This document shows, in pieces, positions 24,319-34,634 of a stretch of 64,000 nucleotides of DNA. The notes beneath the pieces were generated by a model that saw only the letters and a list, made by a program, of their open reading frames with translations, did not search any database and was not told the DNA's origin. Within the stretch, counting starts at the first letter, position 1. Each line of letters opens with the position of its first letter. The translations under genes were made by a program, and so were the position numbers. The stretch comes from Diogma glabrata (lineage: Eukaryota > Arthropoda > Insecta > Diptera > Cylindrotomidae), in assembly GCA_963693315.1 (NCBI GenBank), contig OY856187.1, forward strand, positions 427,351,638 through 427,415,637, in the 5' to 3' direction.

Positions 24319-25369
24319 TTTACCAAAGCAATTTCTGTCGGCTTCTGTCGATCTATCATTCAATTAATTTATGTGGCCAACACTCATTTGCACAAAATGT
24401 AGCTTGTGTAACGTTTTTCGGAACAGTGGAAGCCATTTTTACATGTTTTTCTGCTTCAACTAGCCGCTGAGAAGTGCTTGTTAAACACAACAAAGCAACT
24501 GTTAAAAGACTCTTAATAACGCATTGGAGTGCTCATTATGCTGCAATAAAAGTATTGGCCGAAAATTTTGATGGGATTGTGGCTGCAATTGAGAAGTTAA
24601 GTGATCAACAAGAAAATGTAGACACTAGAGGCGCTGCACAGAACCTTATCCATGCAGCATGTGATTTTACGTTACTTTGTTAGCTTTTGTTTTGGAATGA
24701 TATTCTAAGGGAAATAATATCTGTGCTCAGATTGGATTGCAAAGCAAGGGCTTGAACATAGTGATAAAAATAGAGTCAATTCGTAACGAAGTCACATTGT
24801 AGAAGAGGCAATAATTCTTGCTGCGAAAAAATCGGAGGACTATGACATTCCAATGGAAAGCCGAATTCGTCGTAAAAACGTAAAGAACCAATAGCTGGTG
24901 AGTTTGCCCCTGATGTTGGACTGGCACTCAGAGCTCAACTTAAAAAGGACATGTTGGAATATCTTGATCGATTCAGTGTTGAACTCCGAACTAGACTTTA
25001 GTCAGTTCAAGATCTAGCTTCATTGTTCGAGGTTGTGCAGACAAACACTAAGCTTTTGGCGAACAGTGAAGAGTTGAAATTATCTGTATCAAAATACTAA
25101 TTTTTATGATGAGGTATCGGCAACAGAACTCCTCATAGAGGTACCAAGGTTGAGGAGGCATTTAAAAGCGACCAATGTTACAGTTTCTAACTGGGCGTAC
25201 CTAGACTTTTTGAAATTCATCGTAAAATGGGATTTTTCGGAATTCCTTCCGAATCTTACGGTCGCACTAAAGTTATTTATGACTATTTGCGTATTAGTGG
25301 CTTCGTGTGAGAGGAGTTACAGCAAATTAAAATTAATTAAAAATTACTTGCGGGCAACAATGACCCAAT

Positions 25370-25683
25370 ATATCTATATTATTTCTTTCAGTGAACATGG
25401 TTCCAGTACAATTGCATTATGGTAATATCAATCATATTATGGCTCTGCTTAAACTTAGATGTGGTCTAACTCAACCATATTATGTTTCCTATGAAATTCT
25501 TGTGCAACTATATTATGACTCCACCTCAACCATAATATATCTACAGTATAACTATGAATTGACTATAGTATGGTATTTTTAACCATATAAATCAACCATA
25601 TTGATCTTTAAAAATATGCTTACGATATCCATATTATTTCTTTCATTGTTTATGTATTTTTTATGAATTATACGTTGGCCTAC
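25370..25683. repeat. Short repeat-rich insertion (AACCATATTATGG motifs)
   Basis: Starts where hAT copy C stops and ends where CCCA element A2 starts. It contains several degenerate AACCATATTATG/CATAATATGG motifs and a direct repeat of TATTATTTCTTTCA at 25378 and 25635. It may be a further member of the CCCA-type group with a different subterminal motif, but its termini do not match convincingly. Confidence 0.4.
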
Positions 25684-26485
25684 CCCATACAAGGTTGTAC
25701 AACTGGTCCAGTAATGGTCCATTACTGGCAGCCAGTAATGCAGCAATGGACGAGTACTGGCAACCACGACTGGGCCATTAACATAATTTTACTGGATGAT
25801 AACTTCGGACAATAAATGGTTGCGATTCTTGGGCCAAATACTGGCAACCAACTGGGCCGTTAAAAAAAATATTTATTATTATCATATGTAAATTTAAATA
25901 CAAACTAATTTAAAATAAAATAAAAATGACGGAAAAAATTCAAAACTCCCCACACAACTGGTTCAGTTGCAAGAATGGCTGAGTAATGGCAAACACCGCC
26001 CTGACTCCGCCAGTACTCCGCCATTAAAAAAAATATAAAATAATATTTTTTATACATAAATTTAAATAAATTATTTACAAAATAATTCAAATAAAATAGA
26101 AATGAAAATAAACTAAAACATATACCAACCTTTTCTATATTATCATACTCATTCAACCGACAAGGCGATAACTTATCTATATGTGAAATTTTTCAAACTA
26201 TGTATTTCTAAAAGGGATAATACTCTAGTGAAATTTAAAAAAATAACAGAGATCGGCAAATTCATGGCTAAAGTACTGGCCCAACAACAATAGGCATGTA
26301 ATATTTACCATTCATGGGCCAGTGCTTGGCCATTCAAAGGTAACAATATACTGGCTATTTTCTGTAAACCATATATCGGCCGATGATTGGTTCTAGTATT
26401 GGCCCAGCAACAATAGCCAAGTACTATTAACCATTAATGGACCAGTGCTTGGCCGTATGTCAATGTCTGGCAAAACCTACTTGGG
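25684..26485 (-). mobile_element. CCCA element A2 (inverted relative to A1)
   Basis: A full-length relative of A1 in the opposite orientation. It begins CCCATACAAGGTTGTACAAC at 25684 and ends with the complement of CCCAAGTAGGTTTTGCCAG at 26485. The arms carry the same ACTGGCC-type motifs, and the core carries GGATAATACTCTAGTG and CCGACAAGGCGATAA. The frame at 25905-26156 in its core is a chance reading also seen in A1. Confidence 0.72.
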
Positions 26486-26827
26486 ATTGCGATATCAGCT
26501 AATTATTTTTATTTCAAAAATTATTTGATATTTGGAGGGCTCAGAATACAAGTGAACCAAGTCCATTTTGTGCTACATAAGTTTGAAGTTAAAGCTTTAA
26601 CAAAATTACTTATTAAAATTTTTTTAATTATAAATTAAATTTGTTTAACCATATGTGGTCCAGCGTATGCTGAACAAATGATAAAATGCCTGAATATATG
26701 CCTGAACAAAATGCCTGAACTTATGCGTGTATACGTATAACTATTTGAAATTAGTATAATTCAAATGTTATTGGTGAAATCGAATGATGTCATTATACAT
26801 TTTAGAGATTTTCTTGGGGTTAAATCT

Positions 26828-27062
26828 TCTTATATATTAATACGTTAAAGAAAAACTTTCTGGAGCCTAAGGCTTTTTTATTCGAATTTTGATTAATTTC
26901 AAATTTACAGTGCTAACTGATATTACTGTAACTTAGGTTTTAAAAATTTTTGGGATTTTTCGGATCATAAATCAAAATGTTATTATATACGAAAAACTGT
27001 TTATATACATATGCGTTATAAGTTTACATACATACAAAAACGAAATGAAATTTAACTCTTAA
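26828..27062 (+). repeat. Probable Helitron 5' end, first copy
   Basis: Begins TCTTATATATTAATACG, a pattern typical of Helitron 5' termini, with CTTTCTGGAGCCTAAGGC shortly after. The ~235 bp block recurs directly at 27467-27700. A frame with a Helitron-like N-terminal motif lies 3' of it (27134-27337), consistent with a 5' end. Confidence 0.5.
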
Positions 27063-27133
27063 AGCTTATCGTATTCGAAAAGTTAGAGTTGTTTGTTTTT
27101 TTATGATAGATGAAATGAATGGTAATGTTGTGA

Positions 27134-27337
27134 ATGAATGAAAAAATGAATGTTGATTTAGAATTGAATGTGGTGAATGATGAAATAGAAATTCCCTTAG
27201 TAATTTTGAGAGATTCGCTCAAGTGTGCTTTGAATGTCATTCCAGGTAACTTTGATTCGTATGTTTGTGGTGCTTTGGATATGAGTTGTCGTTTTTGTCA
27301 TGCCAAACATATAAATTTAAAAGCGAAATATGTTTGA
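27134..27337 (+). pseudogene. Possible Helitron protein N-terminal fragment
   Basis: A 67-codon frame ending YVCGALDMSCRFCHAKHINLKAKYV (motif CGALDMSCRFCHAKH). The spacing of Cys and His residues resembles the small zinc-binding region near the N-terminus of Helitron Rep/helicase proteins, where a pattern like C-x-x-C-x-A-x-H is usual. It stops just after this region. Its position 3' of a Helitron-like 5' end supports the reading. It is truncated and cannot encode a Rep protein. Confidence 0.45.
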
Positions 27338-27466
27338 ACAAAATATTTCCTTATACATATTTTAAAATTCATGTGTTTGTTAAATTTGTCAGATGAAGAT
27401 AGAATTGATTCGACGTCATAATGGTATGTGAATTTATATTATTTTTTTCTTTGTTTTTTTTTATTA

Positions 27467-27700
27467 TCTTATATATTAATACGTTAATAAAAACTTTCTG
27501 GAGCCTAAGGCTTTTTATTCGAATTTTGATTAATTTCAAATTTTCACTGCTATCTGATATTACTGTAACTTAGGTTTTAAAGATTTTTGGGATTTTTCGG
27601 ATCATAAATAAAAAAGTTATTATATACGAAAAACTTTTTATATACATATGCATTATAAGTTTACATACATACAAAAACGAAATGAAATTTAAAACTTAAA
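27467..27700 (+). repeat. Probable Helitron 5' end, second copy
   Basis: A direct repeat of 26828-27062, again opening TCTTATATATTAATACG. It is followed within ~20 bp by the inverted Helitron 3' end at 27722. Confidence 0.5.
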
Positions 27701-28173
27701 ACTTTGTTTTATTTTTTTATACTAGGAGGGCCCGCCGTGCTTCGCTACGCTTATAAATAAAGTTTTTGCGTAGACATTTTGTTGACGTAGAAGTAATGAT
27801 TTCAAAAAGTAGTAATGAGAAATGCTAAAATATAATTTTTAATTATATGGGATTTTTTGCATTAAATTTCTAGACAATACTTTGTGTGAATTCGTAGAAT
27901 GGGGAACATTTCTATTCTAATTAACATCCTAAGTCGCGATTGTATAGTCATTATTGATTGTTTCCAATCAATGTGAAATCAATGGCGGACACTTGGTCAA
28001 TTTGTAGTTCTATATGTATTAACATTAGACTACATTAAGGGAATTTAAATTTTATTTTGGATTTTTGAGATCAATTAAACTCAAGTAAGTAAAGAAGTAA
28101 TTGGAATATTTTCAATTCAAAGGTATGGTTTGAAGTTTCTCAGAAAAAAACTACAATTCACATTTTACGTGTT

Positions 28174-28255
28174 TCGGATCGGATTCGAACCTACCCTCAT
28201 CAGTGCCCGGCTCGAATCCTTGGGCAGACACGCTATCGATTACGCCGTTGAGGCG
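28174..28255 (-). repeat. tRNA-Arg-like segment, unit 1
   Basis: On the minus strand it reads GGCGTAATCGATAGCGTGTC (A-box-like) and GGTTCGAATCC (a perfect B box at 28181-28191). The arrangement resembles tRNA-Arg genes, but the anticodon arm has an enlarged loop (TGCCC/GGGCA stem, 13 nt loop), so it is not a functional tRNA. It is likely a tRNA-derived SINE head or captured tRNA. Confidence 0.55.
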
Positions 28256-28689
28256 ATGACAATTTCAAAGTTGAAACTTCTTCATCACTTAATTATTTTT
28301 TACTTAAGTTGAATTTTTCCACTGTCATTAGACTCCATATTATGGAAATGCTTTTACATTATATGGGATTTTTTGCATTAAATTTCTAGACAATACTTTG
28401 TGTGAATTCATAGAATGGGGAACATTTCTATTCTAATTAACATCCTAAGTCACGATTGTATAGTCATTATTGATTGTTTCCAATCAATGTGAAATCAATG
28501 GCTGACACTTGGTCAATTTGTAGTTCTATATGTATTAACATTAGACTACATTAAGGGAATTTAAATTTTATTTTGGATTTTTGAGATCAATTAAACTCAA
28601 GTAAGTAAAGAAGTAATTGAAATATTTTCAATTCAAAGGTATGGTTTGAAGTTTCTCAGAAAAAAACTACAATTCACATTTTACGTGTT

Positions 28690-28771
28690 TCGGATCGGAT
28701 TCGAACCTACCCTCATCAGTGCCCGGCTCGAATCCTTGGGCAGACACGCTATCGATTACGCCGTTGAGGCG
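28690..28771 (-). repeat. tRNA-Arg-like segment, unit 2
   Basis: Identical copy of the segment at 28174-28255, 516 bp downstream, in the second tandem unit of the palindrome's left arm. A third unit retains only the B-box end near 29211-29221 before the palindrome centre. Confidence 0.55.
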
Positions 28772-29631
28772 ATGACAATTTCAAAGTTGAAACTTCTTCA
28801 TCACTTAATTATTTTTTACTTAAGTTGAATTTTTCCACTGTCATTAGACTCCATATTATGGAAATGCTTTTACATTATATGGGATTTTTTGCATTAAATT
28901 TCTAGACAATACTTTGTGTGAATTCATAGAATGGGGAACATTTCTATTCTAATTAACATCCTAAGTCACGATTGTATATTCATTATTGATTGTTTCCAAT
29001 CAATGTGAAATCAATGGCTGACACTTGGTCAATTTGTAGTTCTATATGTATTAACATTAGACTACATTAAGGGAATTTAAATTTTATTTTGGATTTTTGA
29101 GATCAATTAAACTCAAGTAAGTAAAGAAGTAATTGGAATATTTTCAATTCAAAGGTATGGTTTGAAGTTTCTCAGAAAAAAACTACAACTCACATTTTAC
29201 GTGTTTCGGATCGGATTCGAACCTACCCTCATCAACTTCAAACCATATCTTTGAATTGAAAATATTCCAATTACTTCTTTACTTACTTGAGTTTAATTGA
29301 TCTCAAAAATCCAAAATAAAATTTAAATTCCCTTAATGTAGTCTAATGTTAATACATATAGAACTACAAATTGACCAAGTGTCAGCCATTGATTTCACAT
29401 TGATTGGAAACAATCAATAATGACTATACAATCGTGACTTAGGATGTTAATTAGAATAGAAATGTTCCCCATTCTATGAATTCACACAAAGTATTGTCTA
29501 GAAATTTAATGCAAAAAATCCCATATAATGTAAAAGCATTTCCATAATATGGAGTCTAATGACAGTGGAAAAATTCAACTTAAGTAAAAAATAATTAAGT
29601 GATGAAGAAGTTTCAACTTTGAAATTGTCAT

Positions 29632-29713
29632 CGCCTCAACGGCGTAATCGATAGCGTGTCTGCCCAAGGATTCGAGCCGGGCACTGATGAGGGTAGGTTC
29701 GAATCCGATCCGA
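29632..29713 (+). repeat. tRNA-Arg-like segment, inverted unit 3
   Basis: The same segment on the plus strand in the right arm, with B box GGTTCGAATCC at 29696-29706. Confidence 0.55.
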
Positions 29714-30136
29714 AACACGTAAAATGTGAATTGTAGTTTTTTTCTGAGAAACTTCAAACCATACCTTTGAATTGAAAATATTCCAATTACTTCTTTACTT
29801 ACTTAAGTTTAATTGATCTCAAAAATCCAAAATAAAATTTAAATTCCCTTAATGTAGTCTAATGTTAATACATATAGAACTACAAATTGACCAAGTGTCA
29901 GCCATTGATTTCACATTGATTGGAAACAATCAATAATGACTATACAATCGTGACTTAGGATGTTAATTACAATAGAAATGTTCCCCATTCTATGAATTCA
30001 CACAAAGTATTGTCTAGAAATTTAATGCAAAAAATCCCATATAATGTAAAAGCATTTCCATAATATGGAGTCTAATGACAGTGGAAAAATTCAACTTAAG
30101 TAAAAAATAATTAAGTTTCAACTTTGAAATTGTCAT

Positions 30137-30219
30137 CGCCTCAACGGCGTAATCGATAGCGTGTCTGCCCAAGGATTCGAGGCGGGCACTGATGAGGGTA
30201 GGTTCGAATCCGATCCGAA
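30137..30219 (+). repeat. tRNA-Arg-like segment, inverted unit 4
   Basis: The same segment with one change in the variable part (GAGGCGGGC in place of GAGCCGGGC), B box at 30201-30211. The unit around it has lost a few bases (GATGAAG) upstream. Confidence 0.55.
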
Positions 30220-30336
30220 ACACGTTAAATGTGAATTGTAGTTTTTTTCTGAGAAACTTCAAACCATACCTTTGAATTGAAAATATTCCAATTACTTCTT
30301 TACTTACTTGAGTTTAATTGATCTCAAAAATCCAAA

Positions 30337-30540
30337 ATAATTTTTAATTTTTCTTTTTAAATATATGAATGAAAAATAATCAGAACTCTAGCTGATCAGT
30401 TCGGATATATGACAAATTAGCGATCAAATATGTTTTCAAGAAAGCTTATTTGATCGCTAATTTGTCATATATCCGAGCTGATCAGCTAGAGTTCTGATTA
30501 TTTTTCATTCATATATTTAAAAAGAAAAATTAAAAATTAT
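30337..30540. repeat. ~95 bp-arm near-perfect hairpin in the Helitron 3' region
   Basis: Inverted arms run from ATAATTTTTAATTTTTC at 30337 to GAAAAATTAAAAATTAT ending 30540, meeting at a short centre near TTTTCAAGAAAGCTT (about 30434-30448). The right arm is the normal subterminal sequence of this Helitron family (compare 48263-48360); the left arm is its inverted duplicate. Confidence 0.8.
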
Positions 30541-31561
30541 ATGCTAGCATTTCTCATTACCACTTTTTGAAATCATTGCTTCTACGTCAACAAAATGTCT
30601 ACGCAAAAACTTTATTTATAAGCGTAGCGAAGCACGCCGGGCCCTCCTAGTTATAATAAAACTAAGGCAAAACATTTCCTACTCAATTTTTTGCGACAAT
30701 CTGTTTCTCCAGATTTCATAACTATATAGGTTAAGTCAACTGTCTATTTTGCTTTTAGTTTTTGTCGATATATTTATCTAAAAGAAAAATTTGAAAAAAA
30801 TTTCGAAGGGAAGCATATTAATCAAAATAACACGATTACAACATACAACTGGCAATCGCAAATTATCAATTCAAATAGATAATATGTGCACTAAATACTC
30901 TGTCATTCCTAGAACAGTGCATATTTTGATCTCCTCTCAGATTCTGCGTCATTTGCTCTTCAGATTTGGTTATCCATTCTTTAAAAAACGCGTATAACGC
31001 CATCAATTCCTCAAACGCAAACGACTTTGAAATACGACCAAGCACTGGCACATTATTGGTTAACAGTACTTGGCTATTGTTATTGGGCCAGTACTAGAAC
31101 CATTCATCGGCCGTTAACAGAACAGAGCCAGTGTAAAGTTGTTACCTTTGAACGGGCAAGCACTGGCCCATGGAAGGTAAACAGTTTTTGCCAATTGTTA
31201 TTGGGCCATTACTGGCACCACGATTCGGCCGATCTATAGTTTATAGAAAATAGCCAGTACAATTTACATTGAATGGCCAATCAATGGCCCATTAATGGTT
31301 AACATTAATTGTCTACAGCTGCTGAGCCCATACTGCAGCCATGAATTTGCCGATTTATGTCATATTTTTAAATTTCACTGGAGTATTATCCGTTTTAGAA
31401 ATCTATCTATATATACCAGGGTTCGCAACTGAATTTTATTGGCGTGCCGAAACAATTTTTTTTCTAATAATCGCTATTTTCGCGTGCCAATCTAATTATG
31501 AAATAGTATATTTTAGTACAAGAGATAAAAACGTTGCTTTTTTGTTATTGTGATTTCTTTT

Positions 31562-32300
31562 CTACCTGTTCGGTACAAGTTCCAACACAGAATTAACGAA
31601 ATTTGTATTCTTTTGTAAAAAAAGCAATACAAAAAAAAACAAATTTCTATAATTCGGAGTCGGAACTTGTACCGAACAAGTAGAAAAGAATTCACTATTA
31701 GTGACACTTTTGTTCATAAAACTCGTTAGCGTCGAGGGAGACAATTTCACGAACGCTAAAATAATGTGTAAATAAAAATTCGTTCCTGCAAAGTTTCTAG
31801 TTTTGGGAGTTTGTCGTATTTTCCCAACTGTAGCGCAATAAAAAGAAATTGCCAGTCTGGCATTGGAGTTAATATCTGCACTCTCATCAACTGCTAATGC
31901 AATCACTTCAACCGTATGAAGATCAGATTTTAACTCTTTAGAAATATTTTCACGTATTTTTATAAAAATTTTATACTCTCTTACGGTATTTGCTCTGTAC
32001 TGCATACTTTGCTTTCTTTGCACTTAACTGCATATATACAACTTAAAAGAGTTGATTTAATAATCCGTAAATGCTTTGCCATGTTTGGCAATATCTCTTG
32101 CTACTTTAAAACTTGCGGCGGTAAAATTATTAGAAGATTTAGTATATTTAGTAATTTTATTTGATTGCGTTTCATGTTCATAAACATTTTTTGAAACATG
32201 CTTTTGTATAAAATTAAATGGCACATTTACATCAGTTTTTTTTAGGAATACATCTATTATTTGAGAAGAAATTTCAATAATAATATTACTGATATTTGAT
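31562..32300 (-). pseudogene. hAT transposase fragment (GTF2IRD2/SCAND3-like)
   Basis: A minus-strand frame at 32023-31562 includes VIALAVDESADINSNARLAI, the first catalytic-Asp region of this hAT group. Upstream in another frame (about 32300-32040) is VPFNFIQKHVSK, then FTAASFKVARDIAKHGKAFT, the usual N-terminal neighbour. A stop and frameshift separate the two. No C-terminal dimerisation block remains. It is a decayed internal fragment. Confidence 0.65.
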
Positions 32301-32439
32301 AGTTATTATGAACAAAGTATGAAGGTTGAAGAAATAAACCGTCGTTCACAAAAGTTTACCTAATAAGAATACATAAGAATTATCTTTGCAGGCGCAGCCC
32401 ATCAGAATTCAAAAAATTTCTGCGAAAAACCTTTTAAAA

Positions 32440-32625
32440 ATGATTTTCTGTTGCAAAACAGGTTGTGGTGCATTATGTATCTGTCGAAAAGTTGTACTTT
32501 TTTGCAACGCAAATTGCAGTGGATGCTTCGGCAAAATCTGTCATAATATTGCTCCGATTTTAGATCAAGAAAAGGAGGAGATTGACATTATAGTTCTCAT
32601 GAGGATTCCATGTGCTAAATATTAA
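32440..32625 (+). pseudogene. Cys-rich CXC-like fragment
   Basis: Part of a plus-strand frame (32386-32625): FCCKTGCGALCICRKVVLFC then NANCSGCFGKICHN. The pattern of paired Cys residues resembles the tesmin/TSO1-type CXC fold often seen in uncharacterised transposon-linked proteins of arthropods. It lies inside the hAT element but on the strand opposite to its transposase. A CAG preceded by pyrimidines just upstream (about 32385) could be a splice acceptor. It is only a fragment; origin unknown. Confidence 0.4.
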
Positions 32626-34095
32626 TGAAAAATCATTTAAATTTAATGTAGTTAAATTAAAAAAAGAAAATAAATGTGTCGCCCGTAATAACTTTTTTTA
32701 ATGTAATCATAATAGTTTGTGGTTTTTAAGGGTTCAGATATGTGGTTGTGATCTTTATTTCGATCTGTTAAGATTTAATTTGTAGCTTAATAAGTTTTGA
32801 AAATAAAGGCTAGTTTTTGCCACTAAAAAAAAAGTACGTAGGGTAGATTTTAAAATGGAGGTTGTGTTGAATTTTCTGAATTTCAAATTTTCAGGCAAAT
32901 CGATTCAGGCATTTCAGGCAAATTGATTCAAAGAATTCGGAGGTTCCCTACTATTTTTACCGTCTTTTACTGGAATAACAGTAATATTTAACTTATTACA
33001 AAGTATCTGAAAAAATCTTTTCTTTATTATGATTTCTAAAATGCGAATTTAAGGACAATTTTTAACACAATTTCAGAATGTTTGCCGTGCCAGACAAATT
33101 TTCAAACGTGCCAAGTCTGGCACGCGTGCCACGTATTTGCGACCACTGATATATACGTAAGCAATATTTTTGTGGTACAATTTTAAAATATTTGCCCCAT
33201 CAAAAGTGTGGCAATATGTACATCGTTGAAAAGGTCTTGAGTAGTAGATGTGCCGAAAATACTTTTTTTTGAATTTTGATGATTTTTTCAGTAAAAATGG
33301 TAAAAATACCATAGGCGTATTTGTTTGAGTTTTTTGTACGGTTATTTTTTTTTCAAGTTATTTGTTTCACAGTTCAAAATCAATCTATATCTATATATAA
33401 ATACGTAAGCAATATTTTTGTGGTACAATTCTAAAATATTTGCCCCATCAAAAGTGTGGCAATATGTATATTGAAAGGTGTTGAGTAGTAAATAAGTAGA
33501 AAATTCAAAATCAATTACACCAATTAATAAAACTGAAATAATGTGTTGTAGCTATTTTGTTGGGAGGTCTTTTTACAATTTCTATTTACAATGGCCGAAT
33601 TTCGGCCACTGCGCGATTCCTAGTAGTTTTAAAAACTTCACATATATAGTTTAGTTATCGCTTCTCGGCTGAAAGATGATAATATTGAAAAGGTTGGTAT
33701 ATGCGTTTTAAATTTTTTTATTTCTATTTTATTTTAATTATTTTGTAAATAATTTATTTAAATTTACACATGAAAATATTATTTTATGTTTTTTTAATGA
33801 CCGAGTACTGGCATTATATTTTTTTAATGGTCCAGTTATGGTTGCTAGTACTTGGCCATTACTACAATACTGGTCATCATTATTGGTTCGTTACTAGGCC
33901 AACAGTACAACCTTGTATAGGCCATTGCTGTTGTTTTTTCTCTGGCCCATGAATGGCAGCCATTTATTGTCCGAAGTTATCATCCAGTAAAATTATATTA
34001 ATGGCCCAGTCGTGGTTGCCAGTACTCGCCCATTGCTGCATTACTGGTTGCCATTAATGGACCATTACTGGCCCAGTTGTACAACCTTGTATGGG

Positions 34096-34634
34096 AAGTA
34101 TGAAGAAAATCTATGTAATTTTAAATTAAAACTGGTTCAACATCTTAAATTGATCTTCTTTACGTAAACTTTTAATTTATGATTTGCAATTTTTTATTCT
34201 TAATTTTTTTTTTGTTTGGTCAAACATTTTTATCATTTTTTATATTTTATTATATTTTTACATTTTTCACTATTGTTAAACTTAATTTAATTATTTTTAA
34301 TCCATATTCCTTTTTCTTTAATTTTAATTAAGCTTCAAAGTAATAATATCGATTTATTTAATTTTTAAGTAGGTAAACGTTGGTTATAACGATTAAGGTG
34401 TATGTTAATATTTGTATGCCACAGTTTAGCATTTGTTTTGCTTCAGGTGGCTAATTATATTGTCAAAAAAGCAATAGTCAATAAAGAAAAAAAAGTTACA
34501 TATAATTAAAGTACTGTTTTATTATACATTCTTTCACATCAATGTATGAAAATGAAACTTTTATGATAGGTTATAGCAAAAGAAAAATGAGAGTAGAATT
34601 AATATACTCTCACATACATTTTATGTACACACGA
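34096..34634. other. Intergenic stretch, no gene recognised
   Basis: AT-rich DNA between A3 and the hAT relic. No terminus for the relic could be found here. Confidence 0.55.

Larger units (their letters stand above)
20278..25369 (+). mobile_element. hAT element, ZMYM1-like family, copy C (right end lost)
   Basis: The left terminus CAGTGGCGTAGCTAG begins at 20278. The first ~2.6 kb is nearly identical to copy A. The copy contains the CACTGAAAAAAA MITE (22956-23442), is split by a CCCA element (23559-24318), resumes at 24319 with TTTACCAAAGCAATTT, and breaks off at about 25369 after CAATGACCCAA, well before the expected right terminus. No right TIR was found. Confidence 0.85.
21733..25369 (+). 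pseudogene. hAT transposase (copy C), broken
   Basis: The same domain order as copy B: zinc-finger region 22163-22417 (LYCFCCRILAV), DUF4371-like block 22624-22935, MITE, CCCA-element insertion, helical block 24474-24683 (THWSAHYAAIKVLAENFDG, RGAAQNLIHAACDFTLLC), and C-terminal dimerisation block 25150-25369 (FMTICVLVASCERSYSKLKL). Two large insertions and several stops and shifts inactivate it. The downstream sequence no longer matches the hAT family. Confidence 0.83.
27722..30650. mobile_element. Palindromic Helitron derivative with two outward 3' ends
   Basis: The right end (plus) reads GCGTAGCGAAGCACGC, a hairpin with GAA loop, then about 12 nt and CTAG at 30647-30650 followed by T: a canonical Helitron 3' terminus. 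The left end is the same in reverse, with CTAG at 27722-27725. The left arm (to about 29169) carries tandem ~516 bp units (e.g. starts near 27852 and 28368), and the right arm (from about 29236) carries inverted units; the centre is an ~66 bp asymmetric spacer. The same 3' end is found on the Helitron at 46059-48487. It has no protein-coding capacity; 60-codon frames recurring in each unit are readings through a tRNA-like segment. Confidence 0.75.
31417..33148 (-). mobile_element. hAT element (GTF2IRD2/ZBED-like) with 8 bp target duplication
   Basis: The termini CAGGGTTCGCAAC and, reversed, CAGTGGTCGCAAA are imperfect inverted repeats followed by a GGCACGCGTGCC-like stretch. The 8 bp ATATATAC flanks both sides (31409-31416 and 33149-33156), a textbook hAT target-site duplication made inside the Helitron 5' end. 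Total length is 1732 bp. It carries a decayed transposase on the minus strand. Confidence 0.85.
31402..33623 (+). mobile_element. Helitron nested in A3
   Basis: The 5' end TCTATCTATATATAC at 31402 and 3' end GGCCGAATTTCGGCC (hairpin) followed by ACTGCGCGATTCCTAG, with CTAG at 33620-33623, sit between A and T of the host element, as Helitrons do. A second 5'-like start at 33384 (TCTATATCTATATATAAATACG) begins a direct repeat: TACGTAAGCAATATTTTTGT at about 33154 and 33411. The visible copy may therefore be two overlapping or tandem insertions. Most of its length is a nested hAT element. It is a different subfamily from the Helitron at 46059. Confidence 0.65.
31024..34095 (+). mobile_element. 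CCCA element A3, split by a Helitron
   Basis: The left arm holds the ACTGGCC-type motifs (ACCAAGCACTGG, GGGCCAGTACTAG) and the core (CACTGGAGTATTATCC) up to 31401. The core resumes at 33624 (TTTAGTTATCGCTTCTCGGC), and the right arm ends GTACAACCTTGTATGGG at 34095. The extreme left terminus is diverged or lost. Conceptually removing 31402-33623 leaves an element of about 850 bp, close to A1 and A2. Confidence 0.7.

Noticed and set aside
28174..28255. A functional tRNA-Arg gene
   Set aside because: The anticodon loop is far too large and the acceptor ends do not pair, although the B box is perfect.
28130..30262. Four near-identical 60-82 codon frames (RIGFEPTLISARLESLGRHA)
   Set aside because: The conserved residues are a translation of the tRNA-like A and B boxes on the opposite strand; the sequence is better explained as a tRNA-derived repeat.
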